Origin: Aureibaculum sp. 2308TA14-22
Lineage (GTDB): Bacteria; Bacteroidota; Bacteroidia; Flavobacteriales; Flavobacteriaceae
Length of the DNA: 64,000 nucleotides
Direction: 5' to 3'
NCBI RefSeq assembly: GCF_040538665.1
Contig: NZ_JBEWXT010000001.1
Span: 956,501 to 1,020,500, forward strand
The notes under the pieces are model-generated. The model did no database searches, was not told where the DNA came from, and was given only the letters and a program-made list of their open reading frames with translations. Positions 24,538 through 33,851 of the stretch are shown here, piece by piece. How positions within the stretch are numbered: position 1 is the first letter of the stretch; each line of letters starts with the position of its first letter. The position numbers were made by a program, and so were the translations under genes.

Positions 24538-24632
24538 CCGTAGTTACATTCAATAAGGTATAAACCTAATAACATTAACCAATATGTTAATAAGTTAGAC
24601 GTTATCATTATAAGCAAATTTTATGTAAGCCT

Positions 24633-24640
24633 TATATTTG
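24633..24640 (+). promoter_or_regulatory. -7 promoter box of the transaldolase gene
   Basis: TATATTTG, 29 nt before the ATG at 24670; -33 box not evident. Confidence 0.45.
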
Positions 24641-24669
24641 CCCAACCAAACTTAAAAAGAGATCAAAAT

Positions 24670-25323
24670 ATGAAGTTTTTTATAGATACTGCAAACCTAA
24701 ATCAGATAAAAGAAGCCCAAGAGTTAGGTGTTTTAGATGGTGTAACCACCAATCCATCATTAATGGCTAAAGAAGGTATAACTGGCCATGAAAACATAAT
24801 CAACCATTATAAGGCAATTTGTGAAATAGTTGATGGAGATGTTAGTGCTGAGGTAATTGCAACAGATTTTGAGGGTATGGTAAAAGAAGGGGAGGCATTG
24901 GCTAAATTGAATCCTCAAATTGTAGTAAAAGTACCCATGATAAGAGAAGGTGTTAAGGCCATAAAATACTTTTCAGATAAAGGAATTAAAACGAATTGCA
25001 CTTTGGTTTTCTCGGCTGGGCAAGCTTTACTAGCTGCTAAAGCGGGTGCAACCTATGTATCTCCGTTTATTGGTCGTTTAGATGATATTTCTACTGATGG
25101 ACTAGGTTTAATTCAAGAGATTAGGTTAATTTATGATAATTACGGATTTGAAACTCAAATATTAGCAGCCTCAATTAGACACACCATGCATATTATGGAT
25201 TGTGCTAAAATTGGTGCTGATGTAATGACTGGTCCATTAAGTGCGATTGACGGATTATTAAATCATCCATTAACCGATATTGGTTTGGCAAAGTTCTTAG
25301 CTGATTTTAAAAAAGGAAATTAG
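24670..25323 (+). CDS. Small transaldolase / fructose-6-phosphate aldolase family
   Basis: 217 aa, the short (about 22 kDa) transaldolase form. [30 protein letters not shown], the Schiff-base Lys in [10 protein letters not shown], and [32 protein letters not shown] are all diagnostic. It either moves a dihydroxyacetone unit in the non-oxidative pentose phosphate pathway (transaldolase) or cleaves fructose-6-phosphate; members of this subfamily in Bacteroidota are usually annotated as transaldolase. It is monocistronic with a -7 box and a strong terminator. Confidence 0.93.
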   Translation: MKFFIDTANLNQIKEAQELGVLDGVTTNPSLMAKEGITGHENIINHYKAICEIVDGDVSAEVIATDFEGMVKEGEALAKLNPQIVVKVPMIREGVKAIKYFSDKGIKTNCTLVFSAGQALLAAKAGATYVSPFIGRLDDISTDGLGLIQEIRLIYDNYGFETQILAASIRHTMHIMDCAKIGADVMTGPLSAIDGLLNHPLTDIGLAKFLADFKKGN

Positions 25324-25357
25324 TTTATACTATTCAGAAATTGAAAAAGTTAATTCT

Positions 25358-25384
25358 AAATCCCACTACTAGTGGGATTTTTTT
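25358..25384 (+). terminator. Rho-independent terminator after the transaldolase gene
   Basis: AAATCCCACT (25358-25367), loop ACT, AGTGGGATTT (25371-25380) and a T-run to 25384. The A-run at its left end could let it serve the convergent lactonase-like gene as well. Confidence 0.9.
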
Positions 25385-25385
25385 G

Positions 25386-26513
25386 TTAGAACAAGATGCA
25401 AACAGGTGAAGGGACTTTAACTTCTTCTACAAAGGTTAGTAGCCCAGTTATTTTATCCCTTTTAAAAGACACAATATTTTCCGAACGTTGATTGGCTACC
25501 AGTAAAAATTCATTGTTTGGAGATAGTGCAAAATTTCTGGGCCAATCTCCTTTTACTGATTCATATCCTATAGCTTTTAAAGCTCCAGATTCTTGATTAA
25601 TTTCAAAAATGGCAATGCTATTATGTCCACGGTTGGAGCCATACAAAAACTTACCGTCATTTGAAATATGAATGTCCGCACAGTAACTTTTTTCGGTATA
25701 ACCTTTCGGTAAGGTAGAAAAGGAATTTTCTACTTCGTATTTTTCATCTTTATTTTTTCTTATTAAAGAAACAGTACTGTTCAATTCATTGATTACATAT
25801 ATCCAATCTTTTTTAGGATGAAAAGCCAAATGCCTAGATCCAGGATTTTCACCAGCTATTTGTAATGTTGGAGGTTGATTGGGTACTATTTTATCATTCT
25901 CAGTATCAACAGAAGAGAACCACAGTTGGTTTGTGCCTAAATCTGCTGAGATAAACTGATTGCTACCAATAAAATACGCAGAATGAGCACGAGCTGTTTT
26001 ATCTTCGTTTTCTATATTTTTATTATGGTTTTGTGTGTCGAGTAATTCTGACAACCTTCCCATTTCGTTTAGTTTAAGTAAGCCCAAATTACCACTTGAA
26101 TAGTTTGCTGTCAATACATATCCATTTTTATTTGTTGCAACAAAACAAGGATGTGCACCGCCCGATGATTGCTTACTGATTAACTCCAAACTATCACCAA
26201 CAATTTTGTAAGACTCCACCGTACCCATTCCGTTTACTGAATTGAGTTCATTTACCGCCAATAAATAGTTGCCGTCAGTTGATTTGGTTAAAAAGGAAGG
26301 GTTTTCTGTTTTAGCCGCCAACCCAACTTTTTTAATTTTACCACTATCCGAAAGAGCATAGGTATAAACCCCTTCGCTCTTGGTATCGGTATAAGTACCG
26401 ACGAAGAAAGACATCCTATTTTCGTTTTCTATTGAAGGTTTGGTATTCATTTTCTTGTCGTTTTTACAACTGAAAGTAATTATTAAAATAAGTATTAAGT
26501 AACTATATTTCAT
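25386..26513 (-). CDS. Lactonase family beta-propeller lipoprotein
   Basis: 375 aa from the ATG at 26513 (MKYSYLILILIITFSCKND), which gives a proper lipobox with Cys16; a start four codons further up would overlap the preceding gene. The mature part has the seven-bladed propeller pattern of the 6-phosphogluconolactonase/YbhE family (FFVGTYTDTKSEGVYTY, NPSFLTKSTDGNYLLAVNE, GGAHPCFVATNK, PGSRHLAFHPKKDWIYVINE). As a lipoprotein outside the cytoplasm it is unlikely to act on 6-phosphogluconolactone itself; another lactone is an inference. It follows the DinB-like gene after 1 nt and is probably its operon partner. Confidence 0.85.
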   Translation of the reverse strand: MKYSYLILILIITFSCKNDKKMNTKPSIENENRMSFFVGTYTDTKSEGVYTYALSDSGKIKKVGLAAKTENPSFLTKSTDGNYLLAVNELNSVNGMGTVESYKIVGDSLELISKQSSGGAHPCFVATNKNGYVLTANYSSGNLGLLKLNEMGRLSELLDTQNHNKNIENEDKTARAHSAYFIGSNQFISADLGTNQLWFSSVDTENDKIVPNQPPTLQIAGENPGSRHLAFHPKKDWIYVINELNSTVSLIRKNKDEKYEVENSFSTLPKGYTEKSYCADIHISNDGKFLYGSNRGHNSIAIFEINQESGALKAIGYESVKGDWPRNFALSPNNEFLLVANQRSENIVSFKRDKITGLLTFVEEVKVPSPVCILF

Positions 26514-26514
26514 A

Positions 26515-26976
26515 CTATTGAGCATTAAGAATATCTTTTATTATTTTAATGTGATGGTTGGTATGAATTTCTAAAAATCGAATGGTTTTTTTTAAGTGCA
26601 ATTTTCCAAATATATGATGGTCAAAATTACTTTTTGTAGGTAATTTTTCAATAGATTTTAATAATTGTTCAGCTTTTTCTAATTCTAATTTCAAATCCTC
26701 TATTCTAATATTTTCTGGTGGACGAACTTTTTTAGGAGCTTTAGCTCTTCCTCGAGGAATTGACCCTTTTAAAAAGATAATGAACCTCCACTTGTTGAAT
26801 TTCCATTTATATTCATTTGGATCAGAGGTGATTAAATAGTTACAGACCCTATGTATTACTTTTAGAGAATGGTCTATATGCCATGCTACATTACTTGCTG
26901 ATATTTTAGTCGCTATTTTATCAGAATTACTAATTGCTCTTTCTAGAAATGATAACTCTTGTTGTAATAAAGGCAT
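26515..26976 (-). CDS. DinB-like (DUF1569) protein
   Basis: 153 aa, all-helical. His residues in VAWHIDHSLKV, LHLKKTIRFLEIHTNHHIKII match the metal-binding pattern of the DinB/YfiT-like four-helix fold and the DUF1569 subgroup. The cellular function is unknown; some relatives are thiol transferases. Two nucleotides or less separate it from the lactonase-like lipoprotein gene, and 11 nt from the small helical protein upstream, so these three likely form one transcript. Confidence 0.75.
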   Translation of the reverse strand: MPLLQQELSFLERAISNSDKIATKISASNVAWHIDHSLKVIHRVCNYLITSDPNEYKWKFNKWRFIIFLKGSIPRGRAKAPKKVRPPENIRIEDLKLELEKAEQLLKSIEKLPTKSNFDHHIFGKLHLKKTIRFLEIHTNHHIKIIKDILNAQ

Positions 26977-26987
26977 ATTTTCGGGTT

Positions 26988-27461
26988 CTATAAAATTTCT
27001 TCCAATTCTAAATTATAATCGTATTGTAAATCTTCGTGCAATGTACCAATTGCTTTTTTTATAGTTAACACCTGTCTTTCAAAAATATTTAACAAACTAG
27101 TATTTCTATGCATTGACGGACGCATTTCTTTGAGTTGTTCACAAAAAAATAGCAGTAATTCTACTTCGGTTTCTTTCTTTTTGGAGTACCGGATGTATTT
27201 TTTTACCAGCCTTAAAATTTTCCGTACACTTTTCTTAATGTAGAAGTAACTAGAAGTGTTAATTTGATCGAACAATGCTACAATTTCATCTTTTACCCCT
27301 TGTATAAATACTTCTTCATTTTCAGCTTCAAATAGGAGGTAGGTAAGTAATTCTTTATTTTCTTTTTTAAACTTTGAAAGTGTTAAACATAAATTCAACA
27401 ACTCATCTTTAGACTTATGCTTTAATTCTCTTTTGAGTTCAGTTACAGTAGCTGTTTTCAT
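26988..27461 (-). CDS. Conserved helical protein of unknown function
   Basis: 157 aa from the ATG at 27461 (MKTATVTELKRELKHKSKDE); a TTG three codons upstream is less likely. Very rich in Lys, Glu and Leu and almost entirely helical by appearance, with no signal peptide or membrane segment. The N-terminal TVTELKRELKHKSKDELLNLCLTLSKF looks like a conserved module. I do not recognise a characterised family. It follows the terminator of the M28 peptidase gene and is the first of the DinB-like and lactonase-like genes. Confidence 0.7.
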   Translation of the reverse strand: MKTATVTELKRELKHKSKDELLNLCLTLSKFKKENKELLTYLLFEAENEEVFIQGVKDEIVALFDQINTSSYFYIKKSVRKILRLVKKYIRYSKKKETEVELLLFFCEQLKEMRPSMHRNTSLLNIFERQVLTIKKAIGTLHEDLQYDYNLELEEIL

Positions 27462-27491
27462 AGAATTCAAATTTAAGTTAATTTAAAGCAT

Positions 27492-27526
27492 AAAAAAAAC
27501 CTTGTCGTATCCAACAAGGTTTTTTT
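27492..27526 (-). terminator. Rho-independent terminator after the M28 peptidase gene
   Basis: On the minus strand, AAAAAACCTTGT pairs with ACAAGGTTTTTT (27494-27505 with 27514-27525) around an 8-nt loop, followed by a T-run. It separates the peptidase gene from the downstream helical-protein gene. Confidence 0.88.
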
Positions 27527-27541
27527 AGAATTATGTGTTGT

Positions 27542-29113
27542 TTATTCAGAATCTGTTGCTTTATCAACCACAATGCGTTCTGCACGATTTGCTAACTCCC
27601 AAGCAGTATGAAAAATTAAACGTGATCTGTTTTCTAATAAATCATATTCAATTTTATCTGGTGTATCTGTATGTTGATGATAGTCATCATGTGTACCATT
27701 AAAATAAAATATAATTGGAACATTGTTTTTAGCAAAATTATAGTGATCTGAACGGTAATAAAAACGATTAGGATCGTTTTCATCGTTATAGGTATAATCT
27801 AATTCTATGTTGGTATATTTTTTATTTACTTCTTCTGAAATATTATGCAAATCAGTACTCAACTTATCACTACCAATTAAGTAAATATAGTTTCTGTCGC
27901 CTTCTGTTCTTTTCGGATCTGTACGACCCACCATATCAATATTTAAATTGGCTACCGTATTTTCTAAAGGAAAAATAGGATCCATATCGGTATAATAGCG
28001 TGAACCAAGTAAGCCTTTTTCCTCTCCGGTTACGTGTAAAAACACAACAGATCTTTTTGGACCCTGTCCATTATCGGCGGCCATTTTAAACGCTTCAGCA
28101 ACTTCTAAAAGGGAAACAGTACCAGAACCATCATCATCAGCACCATTATAGATTTTGCCATCTCTCATACCCACATGGTCTAAGTGAGCAGATATTACAA
28201 TGTATTCATCAGGTTTTTCAGAACCTTTAATGTACGCAACTACGTTTTCCGAATTAAAATCTTCTTTATTGGTTTTATAATTTAAAGTAACTGGTGTTTT
28301 TACAACCTGTGATTTTTCATTTGTAGCAATATCGCTTACAATAGCTTCAGCTAAACTTGTGTTTACAAGCATAAAGTTCATTGTATCTTCTTTTTCTTCT
28401 TTGCTTTTAAGCCCCATACTGGTTCTGCCTTTACCAAAACGCTGAGCAATCATCCCGTAAACATCTGGGTTGTAATACAATGCTGCTTTTGCACCTTTAT
28501 CTTTAGCAATTCCACTTTTAGAACTAAATTCTTCACGCATGTTTGACCATTTTCCGGTACTTTCTTCGGTGCCTGAAATGATGTATTTTCCATCTTTACC
28601 TTTTGGTTCACCATTTTTAAATAATACGATCTTACCAGAAACGTCAATATCTTTATAACTGGAATAGTTATCGTCTTCAATTCCGTAGCCTACATACACT
28701 ACTTCATCGGTATTTATAGTGCCGTTACTACCAGCAAATGAAACAAAATTATCGACTGTTTTAAAATCCTTTCCGTTTACATTTAGGGTAACTACTGGTG
28801 CTGCTGTTCTTTCAAGAGGAACTTCTTGATAATAATCGTTATTTGGCAAAGCAGCAGGTATGCTCAATTCCACATAATGTTTCTTTAAAAATTCAATTGC
28901 CTTTTTTTGTCCAGGTTCACCTGTATCTCTTCCTTCAAACTCATCCGAGGCATATACATATAGAGCCTCTTTTAATTCGGCAGCCGTAATGGTTTTGGCA
29001 AAATCAGTAACCGTCATTGCTGGTTTAGCAGGTGCTGCTGTTGTTTGTTTTGAGCTACTGCAACCTACCAATAAAGCTGAGATTGCTACTAGAGATAATA
29101 ATTTTTTACTCAT
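27542..29113 (-). CDS. M28 family metallopeptidase lipoprotein
   Basis: 523 aa from the ATG at 29113 (MSKKLLSLVAISALLVGCSS); the 17 residues upstream in the same frame would put the lipobox too far in. Lipid-attached Cys18. A protease-associated (PA) insert lies in the first half. The zinc site is visible: His and Asp in SAHLDHVG, Asp in NGADDDGSGT, the Glu pair in VTGEEKGLLG, Asp in NIDMVGR and His in YRSDHYNFA. The family are aminopeptidases of the periplasm or outer membrane that finish protein degradation. It is monocistronic with its own terminator. A 17-nt palindrome (29123-29139) sits in its leader. Confidence 0.92.
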   Translation of the reverse strand: MSKKLLSLVAISALLVGCSSSKQTTAAPAKPAMTVTDFAKTITAAELKEALYVYASDEFEGRDTGEPGQKKAIEFLKKHYVELSIPAALPNNDYYQEVPLERTAAPVVTLNVNGKDFKTVDNFVSFAGSNGTINTDEVVYVGYGIEDDNYSSYKDIDVSGKIVLFKNGEPKGKDGKYIISGTEESTGKWSNMREEFSSKSGIAKDKGAKAALYYNPDVYGMIAQRFGKGRTSMGLKSKEEKEDTMNFMLVNTSLAEAIVSDIATNEKSQVVKTPVTLNYKTNKEDFNSENVVAYIKGSEKPDEYIVISAHLDHVGMRDGKIYNGADDDGSGTVSLLEVAEAFKMAADNGQGPKRSVVFLHVTGEEKGLLGSRYYTDMDPIFPLENTVANLNIDMVGRTDPKRTEGDRNYIYLIGSDKLSTDLHNISEEVNKKYTNIELDYTYNDENDPNRFYYRSDHYNFAKNNVPIIFYFNGTHDDYHQHTDTPDKIEYDLLENRSRLIFHTAWELANRAERIVVDKATDSE

Positions 29114-29356
29114 TAATTTTATATTTCCTTTAAGGAAATCGTGATTTTTCTTTGAAAAGTTCATTTAATCTTAGTTTAGTTAACTATTTGTTATTGTATT
29201 GTTGATATTCAGAAACTTAGTGCTGAATTTTCGGTGTACGATAATACGAAAAAATATAATAGTATTAAAGGTTTTATAGTAGTTTTTGATTGAATGTCGG
29301 AATTAACAATTTAACTTGACCGCTCAGAGATTTTCATTACAAATGAGAATAAGTAG

Positions 29357-30352
29357 TTATATACCCTTATTTTGAACGATATGATTAATTTCAGATTTAG
29401 ATAAACCTAACTTGTTTTCAAGTACTTGAATGTATTCTTTAGACATGTAAAGTGGGTAGTCGGTTCCGAAAGTTATTCTATTATAACCTAATTTATTACA
29501 GTAACTCTTGAGTTCTTTAAATTCACTTTTTGTAAGTTTTTCAACTCCCTCACTATCTTTATCTAGAGCAACTGCTGAAATATCAAATAATATCGTATGT
29601 CTATTTGAAATTTTATCATTTCTATAAAGCCCTACAAATGTGTCAATAACATTTCTAGTTTTTTGATTAAATCCACCTGAAGTTCCAAAATGAGCAATTG
29701 TCAACTTAATAGGTTTCAAATCGACTAAAATAGAATCGACTAAAATTTCCACATCAGGTTTTCCAAATTTTGGATGCCAATTGTCAAAATGTAGTAGTAT
29801 AGGTAAATTATTTTCAGCGGCAATTTTAAAAATAGATTTTACTTTTTTCAGGTGCTCATTTTCAGTCAAATACACTTGAGATGAGCTAAAATGAAGTTTC
29901 AAACCCCAATCCACATCTAATTTTAAGCATCTGTCAATTTCTTTTATTGCATATTCTTTTAATGGATCTATTGAGAAAAATGGTTTTACTTTTTTTCGAT
30001 ACTTCTTTGAAACCTCAAAAAGGTAATCATTTTCATACTTCAGTTTTTGATACTCATTTTCACCTTGATAAAATTCAGGACTTCCATAAACATAACCCAT
30101 TCCTATAAGGTTTATATTATCTGCTTGATTTATTTTGAGAATAGTATCTATATCTGAATAAAACCTTTCAGGTTTTGAAAAAGGGATGCCTAAATTTTTC
30201 CAATCTTTAATTAATTCGTGACTCATTATATGAACGTGACCATCATAAACAGAGTAATTACCCTCTTGTTCGGCTGAAACCTGCTTACTTTTTTCTTTAC
30301 AAGAAATAAAAACTAGAGGAACGACCAATAATATTCTATAAATTTTATTCAT
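29357..30352 (-). CDS. Amidohydrolase-family lipoprotein
   Basis: 331 aa from the ATG at 30352 (MNKIYRILLVVPLVFISCKE), Cys18 lipidated. The TIM-barrel amidohydrolase (PF04909-like) pattern is present: first-strand DGHVHI, LKLHFSS, ILLHFDNWHP, TIAHFGTSG and the final Asp in TFGTDYPLYM. Metal-dependent hydrolases of this group act on amides, lactones or decarboxylate acids; the substrate here is unknown. L-fuconolactonase belongs to the same superfamily, but this protein is a lipoprotein far from the fucose operon. A 243-bp gap separates it from the M28 gene. Confidence 0.8.
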   Translation of the reverse strand: MNKIYRILLVVPLVFISCKEKSKQVSAEQEGNYSVYDGHVHIMSHELIKDWKNLGIPFSKPERFYSDIDTILKINQADNINLIGMGYVYGSPEFYQGENEYQKLKYENDYLFEVSKKYRKKVKPFFSIDPLKEYAIKEIDRCLKLDVDWGLKLHFSSSQVYLTENEHLKKVKSIFKIAAENNLPILLHFDNWHPKFGKPDVEILVDSILVDLKPIKLTIAHFGTSGGFNQKTRNVIDTFVGLYRNDKISNRHTILFDISAVALDKDSEGVEKLTKSEFKELKSYCNKLGYNRITFGTDYPLYMSKEYIQVLENKLGLSKSEINHIVQNKGI

Positions 30353-30429
30353 TTCAATATATTTTATAGTTAACACCTTAGACCCAAGACCCAGTATTTA
30401 CGCTTTATTATACTAAGGCCTGATTGCAA

Positions 30430-30702
30430 TCAATTTCCAATTTGTTTTTTTAATTCTAACTTGAGTTCTTTCGGAATATCATCCCAATTTAAGTCTAATA
30501 AAGCACCTTCTAATGAATAAAGGTAATAACAAATTGGCAAACGCTTTTTATCGTTTTTCTCAACCATTTGTTTATAGGCATTCACGGGAGTAACCTTTGC
30601 AAGATCCGTAAGGCAATAAATTCCAATTTCATTTAAGCGTTTGGCTATTGTTGGACCAATGTTTTTTGCTTCATTTATAGCTATGTTAATTTTCGAGTTC
30701 AT
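30430..30702 (-). CDS. TfoX C-terminal domain protein
   Basis: 90 aa. AKNIGPTIAKRLNEIGIYCLTDLAKVTPVNAYKQM followed by YYLYSLEGALLDLNWDDIPKELKLELK is the TfoX_C (helix-hairpin-helix-like) pattern; shown here only in parts, GPTIAKRLNEIGI and LEGALLDLNWDDIP. In gamma-proteobacteria the domain is found in competence regulators, but stand-alone copies have no known role. It sits 2 nt from the glyoxalase-like gene and probably forms one transcript with it. Confidence 0.85.
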   Translation of the reverse strand: MNSKINIAINEAKNIGPTIAKRLNEIGIYCLTDLAKVTPVNAYKQMVEKNDKKRLPICYYLYSLEGALLDLNWDDIPKELKLELKKQIGN

Positions 30703-30704
30703 AT

Positions 30705-31088
30705 TTAATTATTTTCTGGTTTAGTGTATTTTACAATATCAATTCCAATTCCATTTGGGTCTTCTATAGCAAAATGTCTATCTCCCCAAGGTTCATTTCT
30801 TATTTCAACTTTTATTTCAACTCCTTTATTTTTTAATTCTTCATAAAGAGTGTCAACGTCATCCATTTCAATGGTCAGGTACATTCCTTTTCCGCTGAAA
30901 GGTGTATGGAAAAATTCATGTTGCGTGGGATGATTGGGCAATAAAAATGAGAGTTCAGCTTGTTTGTTAGGCGTATGCATTAAAAGGTAAAATTCGTTTT
31001 CAAATGTTACTCCAAATCCTAAATTTTCGATATAGAAAGTTTTACTTTCTGCTAACTTCTCTGTTAAAATTCCTGCGTTTAATTTCAT
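30705..31088 (-). CDS. VOC (glyoxalase/bleomycin-resistance) family protein
   Basis: 127 aa, two beta-alpha-beta-beta-beta halves. LAESKTFYIENLGFGVTFEN in the first half and PWGDRHFAIEDPNGIGIDIVKY at the C-terminus are family signatures; the final Glu/Asp of metal-dependent members is replaced by Asp in GIDIV. The family includes metal-dependent lyases and antibiotic-binding proteins. No substrate is suggested by context. Confidence 0.85.
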   Translation of the reverse strand: MKLNAGILTEKLAESKTFYIENLGFGVTFENEFYLLMHTPNKQAELSFLLPNHPTQHEFFHTPFSGKGMYLTIEMDDVDTLYEELKNKGVEIKVEIRNEPWGDRHFAIEDPNGIGIDIVKYTKPENN

Positions 31089-31164
31089 GATGTTATGTTT
31101 TTTTGATTAATAATACAGCAAATATCTTATAAGGTTGGCTACTAATATTGTAAAAAACGGACAT

Positions 31165-32010
31165 TCACTCTCTACCAAAAGCTTTTGAGGGCGTTACACC
31201 ATAGAAATTCTTGAATTCTTTTATAAAATGGGCTTGGTCAAAGTATCCTAAATCGAAAAAAATTTTATTCTTTCGTAAACTTTGAGTTGAAGGTTTTGCT
31301 TTTAAGATGTTTTGAAATCTAACTACTTTACTAAACGATTTTGGAGTAGCACCAATGTAATATTTAAAAAGCCTACGGAGCTGACGAGGACTTATGCCTG
31401 TATCTATATCTGATTCTAAGTTAACAACTCCGAAATTATCTAATATTATATTTATGGCATTATAAAGTCTATTGTCATTATTAAAATCATTTTTATTTAT
31501 TGTTTCAACAAGAAGATGGTCTAGTAATTTTATTATCCGTTCTGAATCTATATTTGATTTAAAACTATTTGATATAAAATCAGAAAAAGGTTTAGATACA
31601 TTCTGTATAGGTTGAAATTGGTTACTCAATTTAGAAGCATCTATCTTAAATAGTTGAGGAAATGCGGTAGGTAAAAAACGAATGCCAACATAATGAAATT
31701 CATTATCTAAAGAGAATTCTGTAAATTTTTTGCAAAAGCCCATTACATAATTCTCATTTGGGCGATTTAATTCAAAGAATATATCTATACATCCATCAGT
31801 TACTACTCGATAAGTGAAAGATTCTTTTAGTGATGTATTAGTTTTTAATTCCCAATAACAATAAATGTATGGTAGCAGTTCTGTTTGTGGCAAATGCTCA
31901 CAGTAAGATACCTTGTTATTTGAACGCCTTACTGAAGGTTGTAAAGGAGTGTATAAATTTCTTATGCCTTTTATAGCGTCCAAAGCATTGATTTTATTTA
32001 TTATTCTCAA
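31165..32010 (-). CDS. AraC family transcriptional regulator (DUF6597 type)
   Basis: 281 aa. The N-terminal part (LPYIYCYWEL, YRVVTDGCIDIFFEL, GIRFLPTAFPQLF) is the DUF6597-like sensor. The C-terminal AraC DNA-binding domain has two helix-turn-helix units, the first at SPRQLRRLFKYYIGATPKSF and the second with FFDLGYFDQAHFIKEFKNFYGVTPS. It presumably controls a nearby or unknown gene set. The start codon is unclear: a stop lies directly upstream in frame and only TTG codons (at 32010 or nine codons in) are available near the expected N-terminus. Confidence 0.85.
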   Translation of the reverse strand: MRIINKINALDAIKGIRNLYTPLQPSVRRSNNKVSYCEHLPQTELLPYIYCYWELKTNTSLKESFTYRVVTDGCIDIFFELNRPNENYVMGFCKKFTEFSLDNEFHYVGIRFLPTAFPQLFKIDASKLSNQFQPIQNVSKPFSDFISNSFKSNIDSERIIKLLDHLLVETINKNDFNNDNRLYNAINIILDNFGVVNLESDIDTGISPRQLRRLFKYYIGATPKSFSKVVRFQNILKAKPSTQSLRKNKIFFDLGYFDQAHFIKEFKNFYGVTPSKAFGRE

Positions 32011-32127
32011 TTAAGAGTAACCATTCTTTTAGTAAATAATTTAATAAATACTAAAATTTAACTGGTGTATTTTGTCATACTAACAAATTGTTTAATCATG
32101 GCTTAGCTTCTGATTATTTTAATAAAT

Positions 32128-32655
32128 CTATTTGTGTATAAATTTAGTCAATTCGTTTATACCATGTGCTTCATTGTACTCGTCTTCCCCGATACTGTTC
32201 GATTCATTTGAATCATAGTCCATTGTGATTTTCCAAATAGCATTCTCTTTTTTTAGAATAACATGAAATTGACCATAATAAGTTTGTTCATCAATTTTGT
32301 CTTTATTCCTAACCAATTTATAGATACCTCTTTCGCTGGCTATAGAATCGTTATTAATACGCTCAAAAAAACGAAGCGAAATAATATTTGTTATATTATT
32401 TTCTTTAGCATTTTTAAACTGTTTCTTATAACTCTCAATATAAGTTTTGTAATCTAGTATACGTTTTCCACCTGAAATACGCAACAGTTCTTTCGAATGG
32501 ATTTTGGCCATCGGTTTGTAATCTAATGAATCAAACGCCTGATAAAATTGATACCAAACGATATTAATATCTTTTAAATTCTGTAATTTTTGAGCATCAA
32601 CTCGGTTTGTAAATAGAGTTAACAATAAAATAGATGCTAAGCACTTTAGTAACAT
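32128..32655 (-). CDS. Exported NTF2-like/SnoaL-type protein
   Basis: 175 aa with a signal peptide (LLKCLASILLLTLFTNRVDAQ). The mature part, with INIVWYQFYQAFDSLDYKPMAKIHS at the start and YYGQFHVILKKENAIWKITMDYDS near the end, has the cone-shaped NTF2/SnoaL pattern of DUF4440-like proteins, shown here only in short pieces. Function unknown; such exported proteins often bind small ligands. It starts 18 nt after the acyl-CoA dehydrogenase stop and may be its operon partner. Confidence 0.75.
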   Translation of the reverse strand: MLLKCLASILLLTLFTNRVDAQKLQNLKDINIVWYQFYQAFDSLDYKPMAKIHSKELLRISGGKRILDYKTYIESYKKQFKNAKENNITNIISLRFFERINNDSIASERGIYKLVRNKDKIDEQTYYGQFHVILKKENAIWKITMDYDSNESNSIGEDEYNEAHGINELTKFIHK

Positions 32656-32673
32656 ATTTGTAGTCTTTACTTT

Positions 32674-33816
32674 TTAATCCTTTAGCACACTCCTTGAAAT
32701 CACAATCTTCTGAATCTCACTTGTTCCTTCATAAATTTGGGTAATTTTTGCATCACGCATCATACGCTCTACATGGTATTCTTTTACAAAACCATAACCT
32801 CCATGTATTTGAACAGCTTCGACTGTAATTCGCATGGCCATTTCGGCAGCGAATAGTTTTGCCATGGCACCTGATAAATCGTAATTTGTATGTTGGTCTT
32901 TGTCCCATGCCGCTTTTATGCACAAATGTCTTGCAGCTTCAATTTCGGTGACCATATCTGCCAATTTAAAGGCAATTGCCTGGTGTCGGCTAATTTCTTT
33001 ACCAAAAGCTTTACGTTCTTTAGAATATTGCAATGCCAATTCATAAGCACCAGAAGCTATTCCCAATGCTTGTGAGGCAATACCTATACGTCCACCTGCC
33101 AAGGTTTTCATGGCAAATTTGAATCCGAATCCATCTTTGCCAATTCTATTTTCCTTAGGCACTTTTACGTTTGTAAACATTAAGGAATGTGTGTCAGAAC
33201 CCCTAATGCCTAATTTATTTTCTTTAGGACCTACTACAAAACCATCCATTCCTTTTTCAACAATTAAGGCATTTATTCCTTTATGTCCTTTTTCAGCCTC
33301 AGTTTGAGCAATAACCAAATAAACACTTGCTGTACCGCCGTTGGTAATCCAGTTTTTTGTACCGTTTAATAGATAATGGTCATCCTTGTCAATGGCCGTA
33401 GTTTTTTGCGAAGTAGCATCACTGCCCGCTTCGGGTTCGCTTAGGCAAAATGCACCAATAATTTCTCCGGTCGCCAGTCGAGTTAAATATTTTTGTTTTT
33501 GTTCTTCCGTTCCAAAAGTTTCTAAACCCCAGCATACCAAAGAATTGTTAACTGACATTACCACAGAAGCTGAAGCATCGATCTTTGAAATTTCTTCCAT
33601 TGCCAATACATATGATATGGTATCCATACCGCCTCCGCCATATTTTGGATCCACCATCATACCTAAAAAGCCAAGTTCTCCCATTTTTTTGATTTGTTCA
33701 GTTGGGAATTCCTGTTTTTCGTCACGTTCAATAACTCCGGGCAATAATTCTGTTCTGGCAAATTCACGAGCGGCATCGCGAATCATGATATGTTCTTCGG
33801 TAAGATTAAAATCCAT
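32674..33816 (-). CDS. Acyl-CoA dehydrogenase
   Basis: 380 aa from the ATG at 33816 (MDFNLTEEHIMIRDAAREFA); the 41 residues that the reading frame extends upstream do not fit the family. FAD- and substrate-binding segments include FCLSEPEAGSDATSQ, WITNGGTA, AGGRIGIASQALGIASGAYELALQY, RHQAIAFKLADM and the C-terminal catalytic-base region IHGGYGFVKEYHVERMMRDAKITQIYEGTSEIQ (given here only in part). It does the first oxidation of fatty-acid beta-oxidation, short- to medium-chain type. It has its own -7 box. Confidence 0.95.
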   Translation of the reverse strand: MDFNLTEEHIMIRDAAREFARTELLPGVIERDEKQEFPTEQIKKMGELGFLGMMVDPKYGGGGMDTISYVLAMEEISKIDASASVVMSVNNSLVCWGLETFGTEEQKQKYLTRLATGEIIGAFCLSEPEAGSDATSQKTTAIDKDDHYLLNGTKNWITNGGTASVYLVIAQTEAEKGHKGINALIVEKGMDGFVVGPKENKLGIRGSDTHSLMFTNVKVPKENRIGKDGFGFKFAMKTLAGGRIGIASQALGIASGAYELALQYSKERKAFGKEISRHQAIAFKLADMVTEIEAARHLCIKAAWDKDQHTNYDLSGAMAKLFAAEMAMRITVEAVQIHGGYGFVKEYHVERMMRDAKITQIYEGTSEIQKIVISRSVLKD

Positions 33817-33851
33817 TATGTAATATTTATTTGAATAAGTATTTTCGACAT

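Noticed and set aside
25386-26513. Lactonase-like propeller as a cytosolic 6-phosphogluconolactonase or fuconolactonase
   Set aside because: Its lipobox places it outside the cytoplasm, so neither role fits well.
29357-30352. Amidohydrolase as the missing L-fuconolactonase
   Set aside because: It is a lipoprotein on the other strand about 13 kb away from the operon; superfamily membership alone is not enough.
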